DNA of 64,000 nucleotides from Diphasiastrum complanatum (Eukaryota > Streptophyta > Lycopodiopsida > Lycopodiales > Lycopodiaceae). A program made the position numbers and the translations under genes. The DNA is taken from the NCBI GenBank assembly GCA_029204225.1, contig MU832608.1, positions 1 through 64,000 of the forward strand, written 5' to 3'. This document shows positions 1 to 12,257 of the stretch, piece by piece (the first letter of the stretch is position 1; the number at the start of each line of letters is the position of its first letter). The notes beneath the pieces were generated by a model. It was given only the letters and a program-made list of their open reading frames with translations, was not told where the DNA came from and ran no database searches.

Positions 1-261
1 TGTGGAGAGTACAATAATAAATGCCCAAGCCCTACCAAGGTAGCTTATTGTGTATATGCTTCCCACATTATAAGGTAGAATTGGATGATAATTTGTATGT
101 AGAGTGTTTTTTTTGACAAAATCAACCACTTGTTACTCAAAGTTCTAGACTCTAGTAATTCACCTATTTATTTATTCATGCCAAGTCTAGACCATGACAA
201 CCCAACCTTAAAAGATATATGTCATTACCAATACCACCATTGTCGCATGTAGAGCTCGAGT

Positions 262-361
262 ACCAAGAATGTGCTATAATTATGGGGTTGTAGGGCACTA
301 TTCTCTTGAATGCAGAAAATCTAGAAAGCAGATGGGTTACGCCTATGCTCCACTTGTTTAG
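262..361 (+). pseudogene. gag zinc-knuckle fossil
   Basis: One open stretch reads a retroviral-type zinc knuckle, CYNYGVVGHYSLEC, at 272-313, followed by a basic tail and a stop at 359-361. The family pattern is CX2CX4HX4C. Here the second cysteine is tyrosine, so zinc binding would be impaired. This is a decayed gag remnant of an LTR retrotransposon. No protease, RT or integrase follows it, and whether it is copia or gypsy cannot be decided from so short a piece. Confidence 0.5.
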
Positions 362-1247
362 GAGGCGGCCATGTGTTGCTAAATGTTCTGAGCCTCAAAA
401 GATAAGAATGTTGGCGCCAATGATTTGCGATTTGCCAATGTACCGTTCGGTCCCGATTCGAATAGCAAAGTCAGCAACTCACCCATTGCATGTACTCAGC
501 AACATGGTGCAGTTGAAAGCAGGAATAGGAGCACAATGGAGATGGCTAGATGAATGTGAAAAGAAAATAGTTTGCCTTGCAATTTGTGGGCTAAAGTTGT
601 ATACACCTCTTCAAACATGATATACTTAAGCTTCCCTAAAGCTGTGATGAACATAACTTTATATGAAACCTTGTGTTTCTTTTTTTATTGTCTTTTGTTG
701 CATTGCCCATGCACATGTGCCAAAAGAGAAAAGGAAAAAGCTAGAGGCCAAGGTAGTGAAGTATATGTATATAGGCTATATCATTATTTTATAGGCTATA
801 TGACCTTGAAAAGAAGTGTGTTGTAAGTAGTCAAGATGAGTTTTTGGTAAATCAGTGGGAAAAACAAAAATAGCAAACCGCATAGTTAGAAATACAACAA
901 GATAGTAAAGAAGACAAGAAAGAAACTACTTTAACAAGTGCCTTTTATACTGGAAATAACCCTTAACTAGTAGACCCGTAGGTATTGGGCAATTACCATT
1001 GAGGGCATGTCCTTATGGGACCCAGGATAGCTTAGCTTCAGTAACCTTATATCCTGTAGAAGCTTTCTTTAGGGCTTCCTTGTGGGTATAAGGGACAGAT
1101 TGTTATTCATTACTTAGCTTGTGATTTTGGCTACTTTCTTAGTCCTAATCAGTTATCCATGGCTTGTAGGGCCATGTTCATGATCATTGGGATGCATCTG
1201 ATCTTTATGCTTCCTTGATGCTAAAATCTGTGATTAAGTTCATAACT
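362..1247. other. Non-coding; probable LTR edge at the right
   Basis: I see no protein-like reading frame here. The right end lies against a primer-binding site at 1248, so the last few hundred bases may be an LTR. Its left boundary could not be placed because no second copy is in the window. Confidence 0.4.
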
Positions 1248-1259
1248 TGGTATCAGAGC
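1248..1259 (+). mobile_element. Retrotransposon primer-binding site (initiator tRNA-Met type)
   Basis: TGGTATCAGAGC is the usual plant copia primer-binding site, complementary to the 3' end of initiator tRNA-Met. It lies on the plus strand, so an LTR should end just left of it (the sequence reads CATAACT before the site). No recognisable gag follows to the right, so only the edge of an element remains. Confidence 0.6.
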
Positions 1260-4200
1260 AAATTGGGACACCGAATTAGTAAATTGGTTGAATAGTAGAG
1301 CTACCTCTTTGTGGCAGACATTTCGACCCGATGATTACCCTTCTGATTATGATGCCTTTGTACATGATTAACTTTTTTTTTATATGGATCTACTACTTGA
1401 TTCTCAAGTTGTTCCAGATGTAGTAGTTGATCAGGATATCTGTCTTGAAGAATATTGTGAGAGTGCTACTCCTTTCGAGTGTTTTTTAGAGTCACCTTGT
1501 GTCCAAGCATTTGATAGAAATTCAATATGCTGATTTTGTATTATGCATAAAAAGCTAATGTGGACATACGTTAGTCCATGTGACCTGCGCCAACTCTTGG
1601 GTGCTGATGACAGGAGTAGGGATGTCATAGCATTTGGTCCATGCCATACACGATGGAGTTGGTCTTAGACTGTGTGGGTGGCAACATCTCGTGTGCGCTA
1701 TGCATGATGGAGTTCTTGATTAAAGACTATGCTTGGACACCATAAAGTCGAAGATTGCATGCCTCCTTGTTCTTGTTAGATATTGTCCTAGACTTAAGTT
1801 TGACATATTTCTTGTTGTATTGGCAAATATGTATTCATTTTGTGATATTTGTTCACATTGTGGCCAATGTTTTTGTGTCAATTCTTTCTATCTTTTATGG
1901 TGCATTTTGTCCACCAACTATGCTATTTAGTTAGGCTTTGAACAAGTTGAATCGATGAATTCACCTTCAAAGAAATGACAACGAAATCAGTAAAATGGAC
2001 GAAAGCTAATGTGGATTTTTGCTTGTCATGTGAATTGCTTGGGCACTAATGATGTGAGTAGGTAAGTCGTAGCATTTTATCCATTCTATTCATGAAATTG
2101 ATGCTCCAAGACTTTGTAGTCGGACTTGATAAAGTTGAAGATTGCACATCTCCCTCCCTTGTTATGCTAAGTACTATTTTATGCTTAGCATTGATAGATT
2201 TTTCTGCTGTGTTAGTGCACATGCAATTATGTGCCCTTTGGTATGTTGGCCACTAACCTAGTCTTACCTAAATATATATCCTGTCTAGTGTATTCTGGCC
2301 TCGTTGGATCCCTTACCATTTCTCAAATGGATTTCCATAGTGCATGGAATGGTCACATAAGGAATGTTGTTCCATGCGTGTTGTTAAAGTTTTTAAAAAT
2401 TGTATATGTTTTTGATGAATTTTTGTTGTTGATATGCCTCCAACATGTTGCTAAATTCAAACAGCTCATATTGGGCAGCATATTGCAATTCTTTGGAGCT
2501 ATAAAACATTTGTAAATGCTAGGAAGCCGTAACAAGAACCATAAAGAACTCTCGAGGACTAAAATCACAATCCGGGAAATGGGCTTCGACAGGCAGTATA
2601 TTGGGCATCAGTGGGCAGCCTCCAATAGCTTCAAAGGCCCTCAAACAGCAACAGTGGGCAATGGGCTTCAATGGGCTGCAGACGCGTTTATAGGGTTTCT
2701 GAGCTGCAGATCGATCTCCACAAATAGGGCTAAGTAAATCCGTAGAGATGGAGAGCATCAGTTAAAGCCACATGATTCATGTAGAGATTTGAAGCTACAG
2801 ATCCCCATCTCTACAATTTAGGTTAAACGAATCCAGAGCCTTAGAAGCCCTTTTTAAATTGGGCTTCACAAGCCCTGAATAAAAGAATTAAGCATATCTT
2901 CTAAGCACATTCCATGCATACAGAACCTTATGTTCTGTACCAAAGGTATGGAACGGTTAGTAGATCTGAGTGTAAAAGTTTGATCGACAGTGTTTTCTAC
3001 ATTAGTTCTGAAACTTTCAAATCTAATTATTGTTCTAGTTGGTTTTTGTACAGCAGTTATGAGGTCTCAAAATAGTTAATGTGATTATTCTCACTCATCA
3101 CTTGTTTGGCAATGACGCTGAAAACCTATAGAAGAGCTTACTAAACCTTTTTTGCAACCTAATCAAACTTGAGAATGGTGATACATTTTTGTTGTCAAGA
3201 ATATTTATGAGGTCAGAATCAGCAAAAAAGACCTGATAAAAAATGTATGTAAGTTTATTACAAGGCTTCAAATCGAGTAATTCAAGAGTCAGGTAACTCA
3301 TATCACTTGTTTGGCAATGATATGCTGTATAAAGCTTTATGAAACCTTGCCAAACGTTTTTCGGACAGCTGAATCCCAAGGGTCATTGACTACTCCTGAG
3401 TTTTCTTCATGGTGCAAAAAATGCCAAAAGAGCAAGTCATACAGTCTGCCGTGATAAAAACTGCACCCCCAATGCAAATATAGCATGAATTTATTTTTGC
3501 CTTTTGGTATCCAAGGCAGCAATGACAATTTTTTCAAATTATTTCAGGCATCTGGGGCACACCAATGATCCCTGTTTCCTGTTTTCCAATCATGAAAGGG
3601 GTCTAGAGAATGCCAAACTAAGACTTCGACCAGGCAAATCACGTATACTTTTTCTGGCAATTTCTGTGGTTCATTGGTCTCAAACCAAAGTTGTATAAAT
3701 TGCCCTAGTCAATGGGAATGGAAAGAAAGCTTGTATTATGTGAAGAACATACAGCTTGGCTGATTTGTAGTACCATCAGCCAATTGTGAGGTTATTTGAA
3801 AGAGATCAGCTATTTTGACTAGAAAATAGTGCATTTAATTGGCCATGATTATGGCCCCCCAGTCATTTTGTGATGCTGGCCCCCCAGTCTCTTTTGATTT
3901 AGGCATTAGGTTTCACATAGCTTTCTGCATGCATTTATGCCTTTTGGTTTATGCCAATGGAAGGAATGGGGCAGTAAACCCATGGCCCTCATTGATGCAA
4001 AAGAACAGTCTAGCAATTTCGCAAGCATGATTGCTGAAGTTTCAACCTATTCTGAACTGCATTTCTGAAACATTCTGGTGAATGCCGCTAAAAGCAGTTT
4101 CCTATCAAGATATAAATTCCAAAAAAAACTCTAGACTATCTCGTAAGGTATGTAATGATGTACTAGGTGTGACTAGTCGCAGGCTACCGATCAATTCGTA

Positions 4201-4548
4201 TCTAACCAGATGACCATAATCCGGTGACAGTAATGTTGACAAATATATAGCTCCACTGTGTACCTTCCCTGAATTCATCCTTGTACCAGCAGGTCCTGCT
4301 TTGTTCAGGATCAGTAGATCAGTGTGCAGATAGAGACTCAAAATGTGTGCTGACCTTAGTTGCCTGTTCCGGAACGGGACCAAATTTTTCTTTAAAAAAA
4401 ATACGTTTTTTTTAACAAAGGAAAAAATCAAAATTTCCTGCCATCGAATCCTCCATTCTCTACCTCGCTCAGCTCTGATTGAATCTGCTTGCTTATGAAC
4501 AGCATTATGCATGTCCGGAACAAACCTAGTGATCCTTCATTTGATATG
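1260..4548. other. Intergenic, no supported gene
   Basis: The reading frames are short and show no recognisable family. Related sequence recurs at about 3095-3150 and 3300-3355 (both contain CACTTGTTTGGCAATGA). A minus-strand frame at 4105-4512 has no domain and was not accepted as a gene. Confidence 0.5.
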
Positions 4549-4675
4549 TTTATTCTGTGCTTTGGTGCTGTGCGCTGCAAAGAGAAATCAATATTTTTGG
4601 AAGAATTTTACACGTAACATCTTTATTCTGTGCTTTGATGCTGTATGCTGCAAGGAAATCAACATTTTTGGATGC
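4549..4675. repeat. Two-copy tandem duplication, period 73 bp
   Basis: Copies start at 4549 and 4622. Both begin TTTATTCTGTGCTTTG and continue through a GCTGCAA stretch to ATTTTTGGA, with scattered substitutions. The function is unknown. Confidence 0.7.
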
Positions 4676-6488
4676 AATGGGCACACACTTCTACTTTTAC
4701 ATGTAATGTGCACATGCTTCTAGTTTCATATTGCGCATGAGAAGTGTTTGCGTGCTAACCTCCCAGTTAAGCTACTACAAACAGTTACGTTCTGATCAAC
4801 AGGTAAAAGCGTTCTGCAACTGGTCCTCAACATTGATAATCCAACACTGAACACTGAACAGTCGTGAAAAATATTGATTTCTCTTTGCAGTGCTCAGTCA
4901 AAACTATTGAAAAAAATTGAGTCAGATTATCACGACTGTTCGCTTAAACCAGTCCCTTTCATTCTCTGTGACTGGCCCGTCCCTGGAATGGACCTGAATT
5001 TTCCACAGGTAGCCACAGCTGTAATAGACGTTAGAACAAAAATAAAACGTCCCGACCCAGTACGTTCCGGAACATACGGAACGGAACGTTCTGACCCATT
5101 TTGCTCGGCTTCTAAGTTGCTGAGATAGGAATGAAGGATAAGGAATATCCTCTGTATTTATTGGCATTCAGGAAGCAAGGATGTCATGATTGTAAGAGAG
5201 CTAAATCCAAATGGTTGTTGGCAACCCCTTTGCTTTTGTCATAAATAAAAGCTCGAAAGCGATCCCATTACTGGATTTGGAACTTGAACAGGACGAACAT
5301 CACAAAACTTTTTGTGGCCAAATAAAAGGCTCGACAAAGCTGAGAGAAAACCTAGGATTTGGCCACAGAATCTGAAGATTTTACCTTTTCCGTTCATTGG
5401 ACTTAGAAGGCAAGAATGTAATGCTCGTAGATTGTATCATGCAGCTAAATCTTGAACATCTTTCCATCCATGCTTTTAGCTTTTGGTTGATTTGTGTGAC
5501 CAACATGGCATTGTTTTGGACTCATTGAAGTAATGCTTGGAATTTGTTATGGATTTCAGAACATTAGTCAAGGCTGTGAATGCCATACAATTCTGGTCAT
5601 ACTTCACAAGGTTGTCAGTGACCCCTGCAATCTAGAAACCAAAAAATCTTAAAAATATCCTAAGAGTATCTGTTGGGTTTTCAGGAACTCTTTGAAGGAA
5701 TGCTTGCAGCCATATTTAGGACAGCCAAATCATGGGTTCATTCTAGATTTGGCTCTTGCTGGCATGAACGAAGCTGTGTTTATAACCAAGCGTAAAATTT
5801 GTGGAGTTAATACTATTCTTGGATAAGTAATCAATGTATTCCATGGACTGGACTGTCAGAAAACTCATATCTGGAAGAAGGAAATATATCAAACCAGGAA
5901 GTTGTTGTCAGGTGAAACTGTGAAAGGTACAATGATCTGCAGTCCTCATTGCTGAATCTGGTTGTTCAAGTTTCAATAATCTTTATTGATTTTTATACAG
6001 TTTGTTTCCAGTGAGTTTTTGCCATATTGATAATCAATTGATCTAAATAAATCAATTTTTTTGTTGCGAGTTAAAAGAGGTTTGTTGTGCAAACAAGGCC
6101 GATCCTTGAGAGACATTTACAACAACCACATTCAAAAAATGGATGTCCTCCAATAAGCAATGAGTTGAATAGGACTGTCTTCCTATAGGTCCAAGGTTCA
6201 GCCCCAATCCACCACACAAATGAGCACACACAAAAGAAAAAATGGATGTGAGTAGAGTAGTGTTTAAACAAAGGCAGTACTTACATCTACGTAAAGACAG
6301 GAGCCACAGAGGTGCCCCAGATAATCACCGAGGTCTAGCCAAATCACTAGCCGGGCCTTTTTGTTAGTTCTTACTTCTATCTAGGAAAATATTCCTCATG
6401 TACTGATGGTGTGTGTGCTTGGCAAATGTACTTGAGCATCAACATCTGCCTTGTTGAATCGTTAAGGCGCCACTGTTTTCAAGGATGA
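4676..6488. other. Intergenic, no supported gene
   Basis: No recognised coding sequence. Short similar stretches occur around 5165-5210 and 5395-5455 (both contain AGCTAAATC after an ATG-rich stretch), which suggests an old local duplication. At 5040-5100 there is a cluster of GTTCCG/GGAACG palindromic words of unknown meaning. Confidence 0.4.
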
Positions 6489-6603
6489 TTATGTTTTGCA
6501 GATGCAAATGCTGCTTCGTAATGGTCATGTGAAAAAAGGTCAATTTTGAAAATGTTAATTATGTTTTTCAAATGCAGATTCTACTGCATAATGGTCATGT
6601 GAA
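6489..6603. repeat. Tandem duplication, 45-bp copies, period 70 bp
   Basis: Copies at 6489-6533 and 6559-6603 share the pattern TTATGTTTT.CA.ATGCA followed by TAATGGTCATGTGAA. The left copy has a splice-acceptor-like TTTTGCAG immediately before ATGCAAATG. The right copy runs into an open frame (next entry). Confidence 0.7.
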
Positions 6604-6718
6604 TAAGCAGCCACTATCCTTTACGCAATGGAATGAGCCGGATGACATTTTGCCTAGCTCATTCCATAATTTGTTGGAGTTATTGCCCAAAGTTTTAAGG
6701 ATGACACATCCTCACTAG
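6572..6718 (+). CDS. Exon-like open frame of 48 residues, unrecognised
   Basis: A 49-codon stretch including the stop starts MQILLHNGHVNKQPLSF and has ordinary protein composition, with a leucine-rich middle (HNLLELLPKV). It follows an intron-like T-rich, CAG-containing stretch. I do not recognise the family and no upstream exon is clear. It may be the last exon of an uncharacterised gene, a gene fragment, or chance. Confidence 0.2.
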   Translation: MQILLHNGHVNKQPLSFTQWNEPDDILPSSFHNLLELLPKVLRMTHPH

Positions 6719-7080
6719 TCATTAAAGAAAGAAAAAAAGAAGGGAACTTCAAAAAAGGGAAGCCAAAGTAAGTAAATATGGGAACTCGACGTACTTTTGT
6801 TTATACCTAACACTTTTCTTTGGAATATGCTTTCTGAAGACATTTTCAAGCTTAAAGATACCAGGAATATTACAACTCTCATCCATTCTGGAACAATAAC
6901 CCTGTATGCAAGATGAAGCAGAGCAATATCATTCAAATAGCGAGGCACTCAAATGAAAAGGGTCCTCACAGTTTGGGTATTTTGAAATGAAGAGCTTCAT
7001 TCTCTCATTAGTCCTATCTACTCGGGGGACTTGTACTTGTCGATGTAGCAAACAAAGCCCTCTAGATCTCATTTTTGTAG

Positions 7081-7082
<2 letters not shown>

Positions 7083-7149
<67 letters not shown>
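7083..7149. repeat. (CT)n microsatellite
   Basis: About 33 uninterrupted CT dinucleotides. Frames through it give only SLSL or RERE repeats and are not genes. Shorter CT-rich satellites follow within 100 bp. Confidence 0.97.
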
Positions 7150-7152
<3 letters not shown>

Positions 7153-7246
7153 TGACCGCTATCTCCACGACCTTTGCATTCTCTCTCTGAGCTCACATCA
7201 TCGCTAAATTTCATCTCAAAACCCTAAAACATCTTAAAAATCAACT

Positions 7247-7272
7247 CCCTCTCTCTCTCTCTCTCTCTCTCT
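7247..7272. repeat. Short (CT)n microsatellite
   Basis: Thirteen CT units preceded by CTCC, 100 bp right of the larger array at 7083 and in the same orientation. Confidence 0.95.
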
Positions 7273-7588
7273 GAACACAAGTTCACTCTCGTCATTTGGA
7301 AATGGCAATAGCTGCTGCTCAACTCACCTTATCTCTGATAGGCTTTGGGAACAATTAGGAAGTGCGATGACAGATTGATTGTGAGTCAGTGCAAAAGCAA
7401 GTGGCATTATCAATGTAGCTTGCGCCCACAACCACAATACAACAACCAAAACACAACACTGAGAGGAAAAGCAAGATGCCACCAGATTGATTCGCCTAAA
7501 AGTGTAGCAAACACCAATACTATTGCTATTGCTTTTCACCTCTAAATGTCTCCCCCCATCCTATCCCTTTCATGCTCGATCCTTCGTT

Positions 7589-7589
<1 letters not shown>

Positions 7590-7661
<72 letters not shown>
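7590..7661. repeat. (CT)n microsatellite
   Basis: About 36 CT units, uninterrupted, in the same orientation as the neighbouring arrays. Confidence 0.97.
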
Positions 7662-7662
<1 letters not shown>

Positions 7663-7669
7663 GAAAGGG

Positions 7670-8630
7670 CTCTTTTCCAAGGTTTTTGAATAGAATGCCA
7701 ATTGGTCAAGCATGTTTTGACCTTGGAAAACTACCAACTTGCAGGTCATCAAATTTTTAGGGCACACATGGCTCGATGAGAAAACATGAATCGATATTTC
7801 TCCTGAACAACATACATTTTCTCATATAAGTAAAAAAAGATCCTATTTCCTCAATTATGTAAAGAACTTGACCTAAAGCTTGCAAATGAATGGCATTGAA
7901 GGGGCATCTCACCAATCTATTCTTTGATTGCGATATGTAGTTCTTTAGGTTTCAAGTGAGATGGACGATGAAGAAATTGGTGGCATTCCAAGAATAATAA
8001 TTTGGAGTGGATAAAGAGCTTAATTATTTTAAATGTCATATTTCAAATCTACATACAACTTTGCACCATGTCCATTAGAGAGGAAGTAATGTGTTGTATG
8101 TTCAAAAGCATAGTTGATAGGAAACATCAGCAACTTTCAAACTTCAAACCTTTGAGTTTGTCATGAAGTAAACCCTAATATATCCTACATTAGGATGTGA
8201 AATTTTATGGTGATTTAAGAACAAAATAGATTCAAAATATGCCATAAACCCCAAAGCTTGGTACATCACATTGCACAATTTTCAAATTTTCACAGGTGTT
8301 TTCATTTTTGTTGAAAAAGCTCCCCTAATATAGTATTCTAAAGACAAGTTTCAAAATATTAAACCATAAAGTTTTGCTTATTTGAAGGAAAAATCTCACA
8401 GAAAACTTCACATATTGGTATAATGCACTTTACCAGACCATTACAAAACATTGTGGAGTAAGCAAAAATTATATGAACATGGAACAAATGCACAAATACT
8501 TTTTAAAAGGTGTGGGGTGAAGCTTGTAGGCATTTGGGTAGGCGGTTGTTGTTGGGCAAGTTGCTCTTTATGTGAAGGCGGAGGTCCATTGTAGCGTGGT
8601 TGTGGCAGCTTGCAAGTGGGGAAGTTGTAG
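7670..8630. other. AT-rich non-coding sequence
   Basis: No supported gene. Part of it may be LTR of the minus-strand copia element whose RNase H end lies at 9131-9230, since that LTR would extend leftward from 9119. Confidence 0.4.
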
Positions 8631-8633
8631 GTA

Positions 8634-8700
8634 GATGGCAAATCTTCATGAAAGGGCAATTGTAGGTCGATAGCATATCTTCATGAAAGGGCAATTGTGG
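8634..8700. repeat. 33-bp tandem duplication
   Basis: Two adjacent copies share ATCTTCATGAAAGGGCAATT, with only small differences in the flanking bases. The function is unknown. Confidence 0.75.
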
Positions 8701-9118
8701 TTGCCAACCCTCTGATTAAATGCAATTGATTTTTGTTGTGAAATATTCTAATAGTAGAGTCAATCATTTTTCCCTTTCTTATTTGAAATAATGTCGTCAA
8801 AGATGGAAAGAGCTTTGACACAATTGATTAGAGCAAAATATGAATATACACATTTCTTGTATTGTTCTGTCTTTTGTTGTTTATGTTGCTTCAAAACCCT
8901 AATATTTTTATGACTAGATTTAATGTCTCTACTACTCTAATTGAATCCCTCCAAAACTCGTGTTCTATAGTTTCTCACACTTTGCAAAAGTGTTTATTCA
9001 AATGCTTTTAGATTAACATAACTTTGAAAAGTCAAACTCTAAGTCTAATATGAAAATTGGCCTCAATTCCAAATATACAAATATGACCAAAATAGCAAAA
9101 CTAGTTCAAATCTTTCAC

Positions 9119-9230
9119 ACTCCCTCTTTAACTAGTTTGAGCATAAACCTTGAAAACACTCCAAGTGAAGTCCTATGCTTCATGAACAAGTCCTTTCCCA
9201 ATGTTTTCGTGAAGATATCAGCTACACATT
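9119..9230 (-). pseudogene. Copia RNase H C-terminus, polypurine tract and 3' LTR start
   Basis: The minus strand from about 9228 reads VADIFTKTLGKDLFMKHR and then LGVF, the conserved C-terminal end of copia RNase H (normally VADIFTKPL...). It ends at a stop close to the polypurine stretch AAAGAGGGAG (9120-9129). TGTGAAAG at 9119 is the expected start of the 3' LTR. This is the 3' end of a minus-strand copia element whose pol is otherwise missing. Confidence 0.75.
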
Positions 9231-9239
9231 TTTTTGCAT

Positions 9240-10134
9240 GTAGCATCTTTATGAGCGATGCTAATTAATCTTCATCTTCTTTCCAAAAAGCCTCCCAACT
9301 TGAACAAAGCTTAGAATAAATATTGCAATTAAGAATGCTCTTCTTGATGAAACTATAGACAAACCATTAAATTTTCTAGTAGCTTTAGGATTCTCAAAAT
9401 AGCAAGATTTTTTGTACTCTATTTAATAAAATGAGTATAAAACACTAAAACTATATAAATTAGGTGAAAATTTTGAGCTCAAAATTCAAAATTCTCCTCA
9501 GAAATTTGAGATTTTTTTAAAAATAGCTAAAAATTTCTTAAATTTTCAATTAAAATGAGGTTATTTTTGTTAGTTTCAATGTTGACTAAAATTTTGAAAT
9601 CATGCATAATTTGATTTAATGTGGATGTTTTTTGTATCATAGAATCCATTCGAATCTTAAACATGAAATTGATGGAAAAATTTGAGGAAGGTATGGTAAA
9701 ACCCTTGTGCAAATTAAAGTTCTCTCATTCACACTTTTGATGATTATGTCTTATTCAAATATTTGTTTGATGAGATGTATAGATTTAGATTAACCTTGCT
9801 AAGGATGTTTCTTTCAAGGGTCATAAGCTATTAAAGATCACTACCTCGTTCACTTGAGCTAGGCAATTTATTATGCTCAAATTCAATTGAAGTTGTGGTT
9901 CATAGCCCACAAGGGGACATTTTTATTTGATGATAAAATTGAGGCACCTTCAAAAGAAATCAAGCCTAATACTATAGACAATATGCTTTCAAAAGAGGAG
10001 CTTAATATTCAAAAACAAATTGACAATTTTGCAAGACCTTTACATATGGAGCCAATCTTATTATGTAGAGAAAAAAAAGTTTAAATTTAGGCTTGGACCT
10101 GTTATAAAAGGATGTAACTCGTGGGAAGAGAAGA

Positions 10135-10137
<3 letters not shown>
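9240..10137. other. AT-rich non-coding remnant
   Basis: No convincing gene. It lies between the 3' end of a minus-strand copia element and another minus-strand PBS at 10518, so it is probably degenerate retroelement interior. Confidence 0.35.

Positions 10138-10221
<84 letters not shown>
10138..10221. repeat. (CT)n microsatellite, 42 units
   Basis: An uninterrupted CT array, the longest CT run in the window. Serine/leucine and arginine/glutamate frames through it are artefacts. Confidence 0.97.
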
Positions 10222-10223
<2 letters not shown>

Positions 10224-10517
10224 CTTTATTTCATTCATGCCCATACATGGTTCTGTTTGGGTTTACTATCCATTGGTGCACTATATTGGTGATATCTTGC
10301 AATCTTGTGTGTAGAATGCACATTTTATGTTATTTTCGGATCCACACGTGTGAAATACAGTAGCTTACTTTATTTATTTTTTTCACATTGGCAAGATTGG
10401 TAGATTTGATCTATTTCTAACCTAAGGTCATTTTATGGACTTGAAGCTTAATTGATCTGAAATTCTTCACACTTTGTAATGGACAATCGTTCTGGTACTA
10501 TAAGCTCTAAAATAGTA

Positions 10518-10529
10518 GCTCTGATACCA
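10518..10529 (-). mobile_element. Minus-strand copia primer-binding site and LTR end
   Basis: The plus strand reads GCTCTGATACCA, the reverse complement of the TGGTATCAGAGC primer-binding site. The bases to the right (TGTTGGAGATG from 10530) are the reverse complement of an LTR ending in CA. The LTR should extend rightward toward about 11.0 kb, but its far edge has no second copy for comparison. Confidence 0.7.
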
Positions 10530-11184
10530 TGTTGGAGATGAATGAACGATTATGGTGGTGGTACGGAATGAAATGCCAAGATGGCAGTACTCCACCTATC
10601 CCTCGGTGCGTGCACAACGTCTACCTCAAAAGAGGTTCCGTAGGTGAACACAAACAATTTGGTGCTTTGCAGAGGCGTAAAGAATCAGTTCAGAGCTAGA
10701 GTTGAGTACAACACAAGTTAACAGTCATAGAAATAGTTTAATCTCTGGTATCTGCATAGCATGAATCAACTGATCAGAACAAAATGAAATGATGCATTCA
10801 AAACAATACATCAAGACTCATATTTATTGGAACAATAATCATATAATGATTAAGAGTACAAGTTTGAATGTAGACAAAGTCACGTTTTTTTTTGAATCAG
10901 TACTCTAATGAAATGGAGAGAAAGAACGAATTATTGCGCTCTGATGTTTTGATCAAATGAATCAATAACAATTATCAAGTTGTTATTATGATCTATAGTA
11001 TATATCTATTATTTACATTGGCAGATGTAAGTAAGAACAGTCGGTGTCATGGAGAGAAGAGCGGATAATTGGTACGGCCTTTTTCATTTTATGCAGGCAT
11101 CGAGACCGTCTTGGACCACAAGTTACATTCTTGCAGACCTTGTGATGACTTCAAAAATCTATAGTTTACAAATGAGATTAAGGC

Positions 11185-11442
11185 ACTACATACTGTAGTG
11201 GTTAAATGTAAAGCTTGTCAGTTAGCCAAAGCAGAACGCTTAAAGAGTGGAGGGTTGTTACATCCCTTAGATATCCCTCAAAAGCGATGAAAAAGCATAT
11301 CTATTGATTTTGCAGTTGGACTTCCAAAGACCCAACATCAAAATGATTCTATTTGGGTTGGAGTGGACAAGTTAACTAAGTTAGCTACTTTCATACAAGT
11401 AAAGTCAATTGAATTGGTGATAGATTATTTTGACATCACTTA
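11185..11442 (+). pseudogene. Ty3/gypsy integrase fragment
   Basis: From 11198 the frame reads VVKCKACQLAKAERLKSGG, the CXXC half of the integrase zinc finger. It then passes into the catalytic core start (SIDFAVGLPKTQ, then IWVGVDKLTKLATFI), which contains the first catalytic Asp (IDF). An in-frame TGA replaces the usual tryptophan after PQKR. The rest of the core is missing and the frame stops by 11442, so this is a truncated, dead gypsy pol piece. Confidence 0.85.
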
Positions 11443-11706
11443 ATCATTGAGAAAGACTGAGGAGGCTGATGCTTTGAGTCCTAAAGAGAGACTATAAGTT
11501 ATATTGAATCACCCAAGAGTCAAATCCAATCTATCATTGTGAATAGTGAGTGTGGAATTCTTTCCTAAGTTCTTTTGAATTTAAGATCATTTAAGATCTT
11601 ACTTCTTGAGTCTTGAGTGATTAGAGAGAGTTGCTTGTGAGGCAAAGTTCAGAGAAAGATAGTAAGGAGAGCCAAGAAGTACATAATTTTACAAAGATCT
11701 AGTGAG
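11443..11706. other. Copia leader remnant
   Basis: Non-coding. It precedes a copia gag start at 11707 and is probably the untranslated leader or LTR of that element. No intact PBS is visible. Confidence 0.35.
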
Positions 11707-12257
11707 ATGGAATCTATTGGTGCATTCCTTCTAGAAGCTAGTGAGAGGCTCGATTTTGGTAACTATTCAATATGGAAAGTGAGAATGGAGTCACTTTTAG
11801 TGCTCCAAGATTTCTTTGATCTTGTCATGAGGAGGAAGAGCCTCAAGGTGGACAAGAACTTGTGAGGTACAAAAAGAAGGCTAGTGTAGCATTGCATTGC
11901 ATCAAAATGAATGTTAGCAATGAACTTCTAAAAGAAGTAGCTTCATGTGCCTCGTCCAAGGAGGCTTGGGACTCCTTGAAAGCGATCTATGAGTCAAAAA
12001 ATACCTCTAGAGTGCTAATGTTGAGAAATCAAGTTCTACAAGGCATTAAAGGTAGTGAAGAGAGTGCTCAAGATTGTGTCTTAAGAATTAAATCACTCAA
12101 TAAGGAGCTATCCACAATTTGTGATAGAATACATGATGTTGAACTTGTACAAATCATTCTAAATGGTCTTAGAGATGAGTTCTCCAATCTAGTGCGAAGT
12201 TTTGCCATACAAGAATCCTTACCCTCAATTGACAAACACTATATAGAAGGCTTATAG
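11707..12257 (+). pseudogene. Copia gag (UBN2-type), frameshifted
   Basis: The frame starts MESIGAFLLEASERLDFGNY and then SIWKVRMESLL, the typical N-terminus of plant copia gag. After about 40 residues the frame shifts near 11830 and continues from 11862 with ALHCIKMNVSNELLKEV, then AWDSLKAIYESKNTSRV and LILNGL-like sequence (IILNGLRDEFSNLV), as in the UBN2 gag domain. It ends before any zinc knuckle. The gag protein packages element RNA into virus-like particles. This copy is broken by the frameshift and by loss of its C-terminal part. Confidence 0.85.

Noticed and set aside
4105-4512. 135-codon minus-strand frame
   Set aside because: No domain or family resemblance, composition like the surrounding non-coding DNA, and no neighbouring exons.
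6929-7190. Frames encoding RERERE or SLSLSL through CT arrays
   Set aside because: They are produced by dinucleotide repeats on both strands and have no other protein-like sequence. The same applies at 7572-7760, 10002-10363 and 22768-22953.
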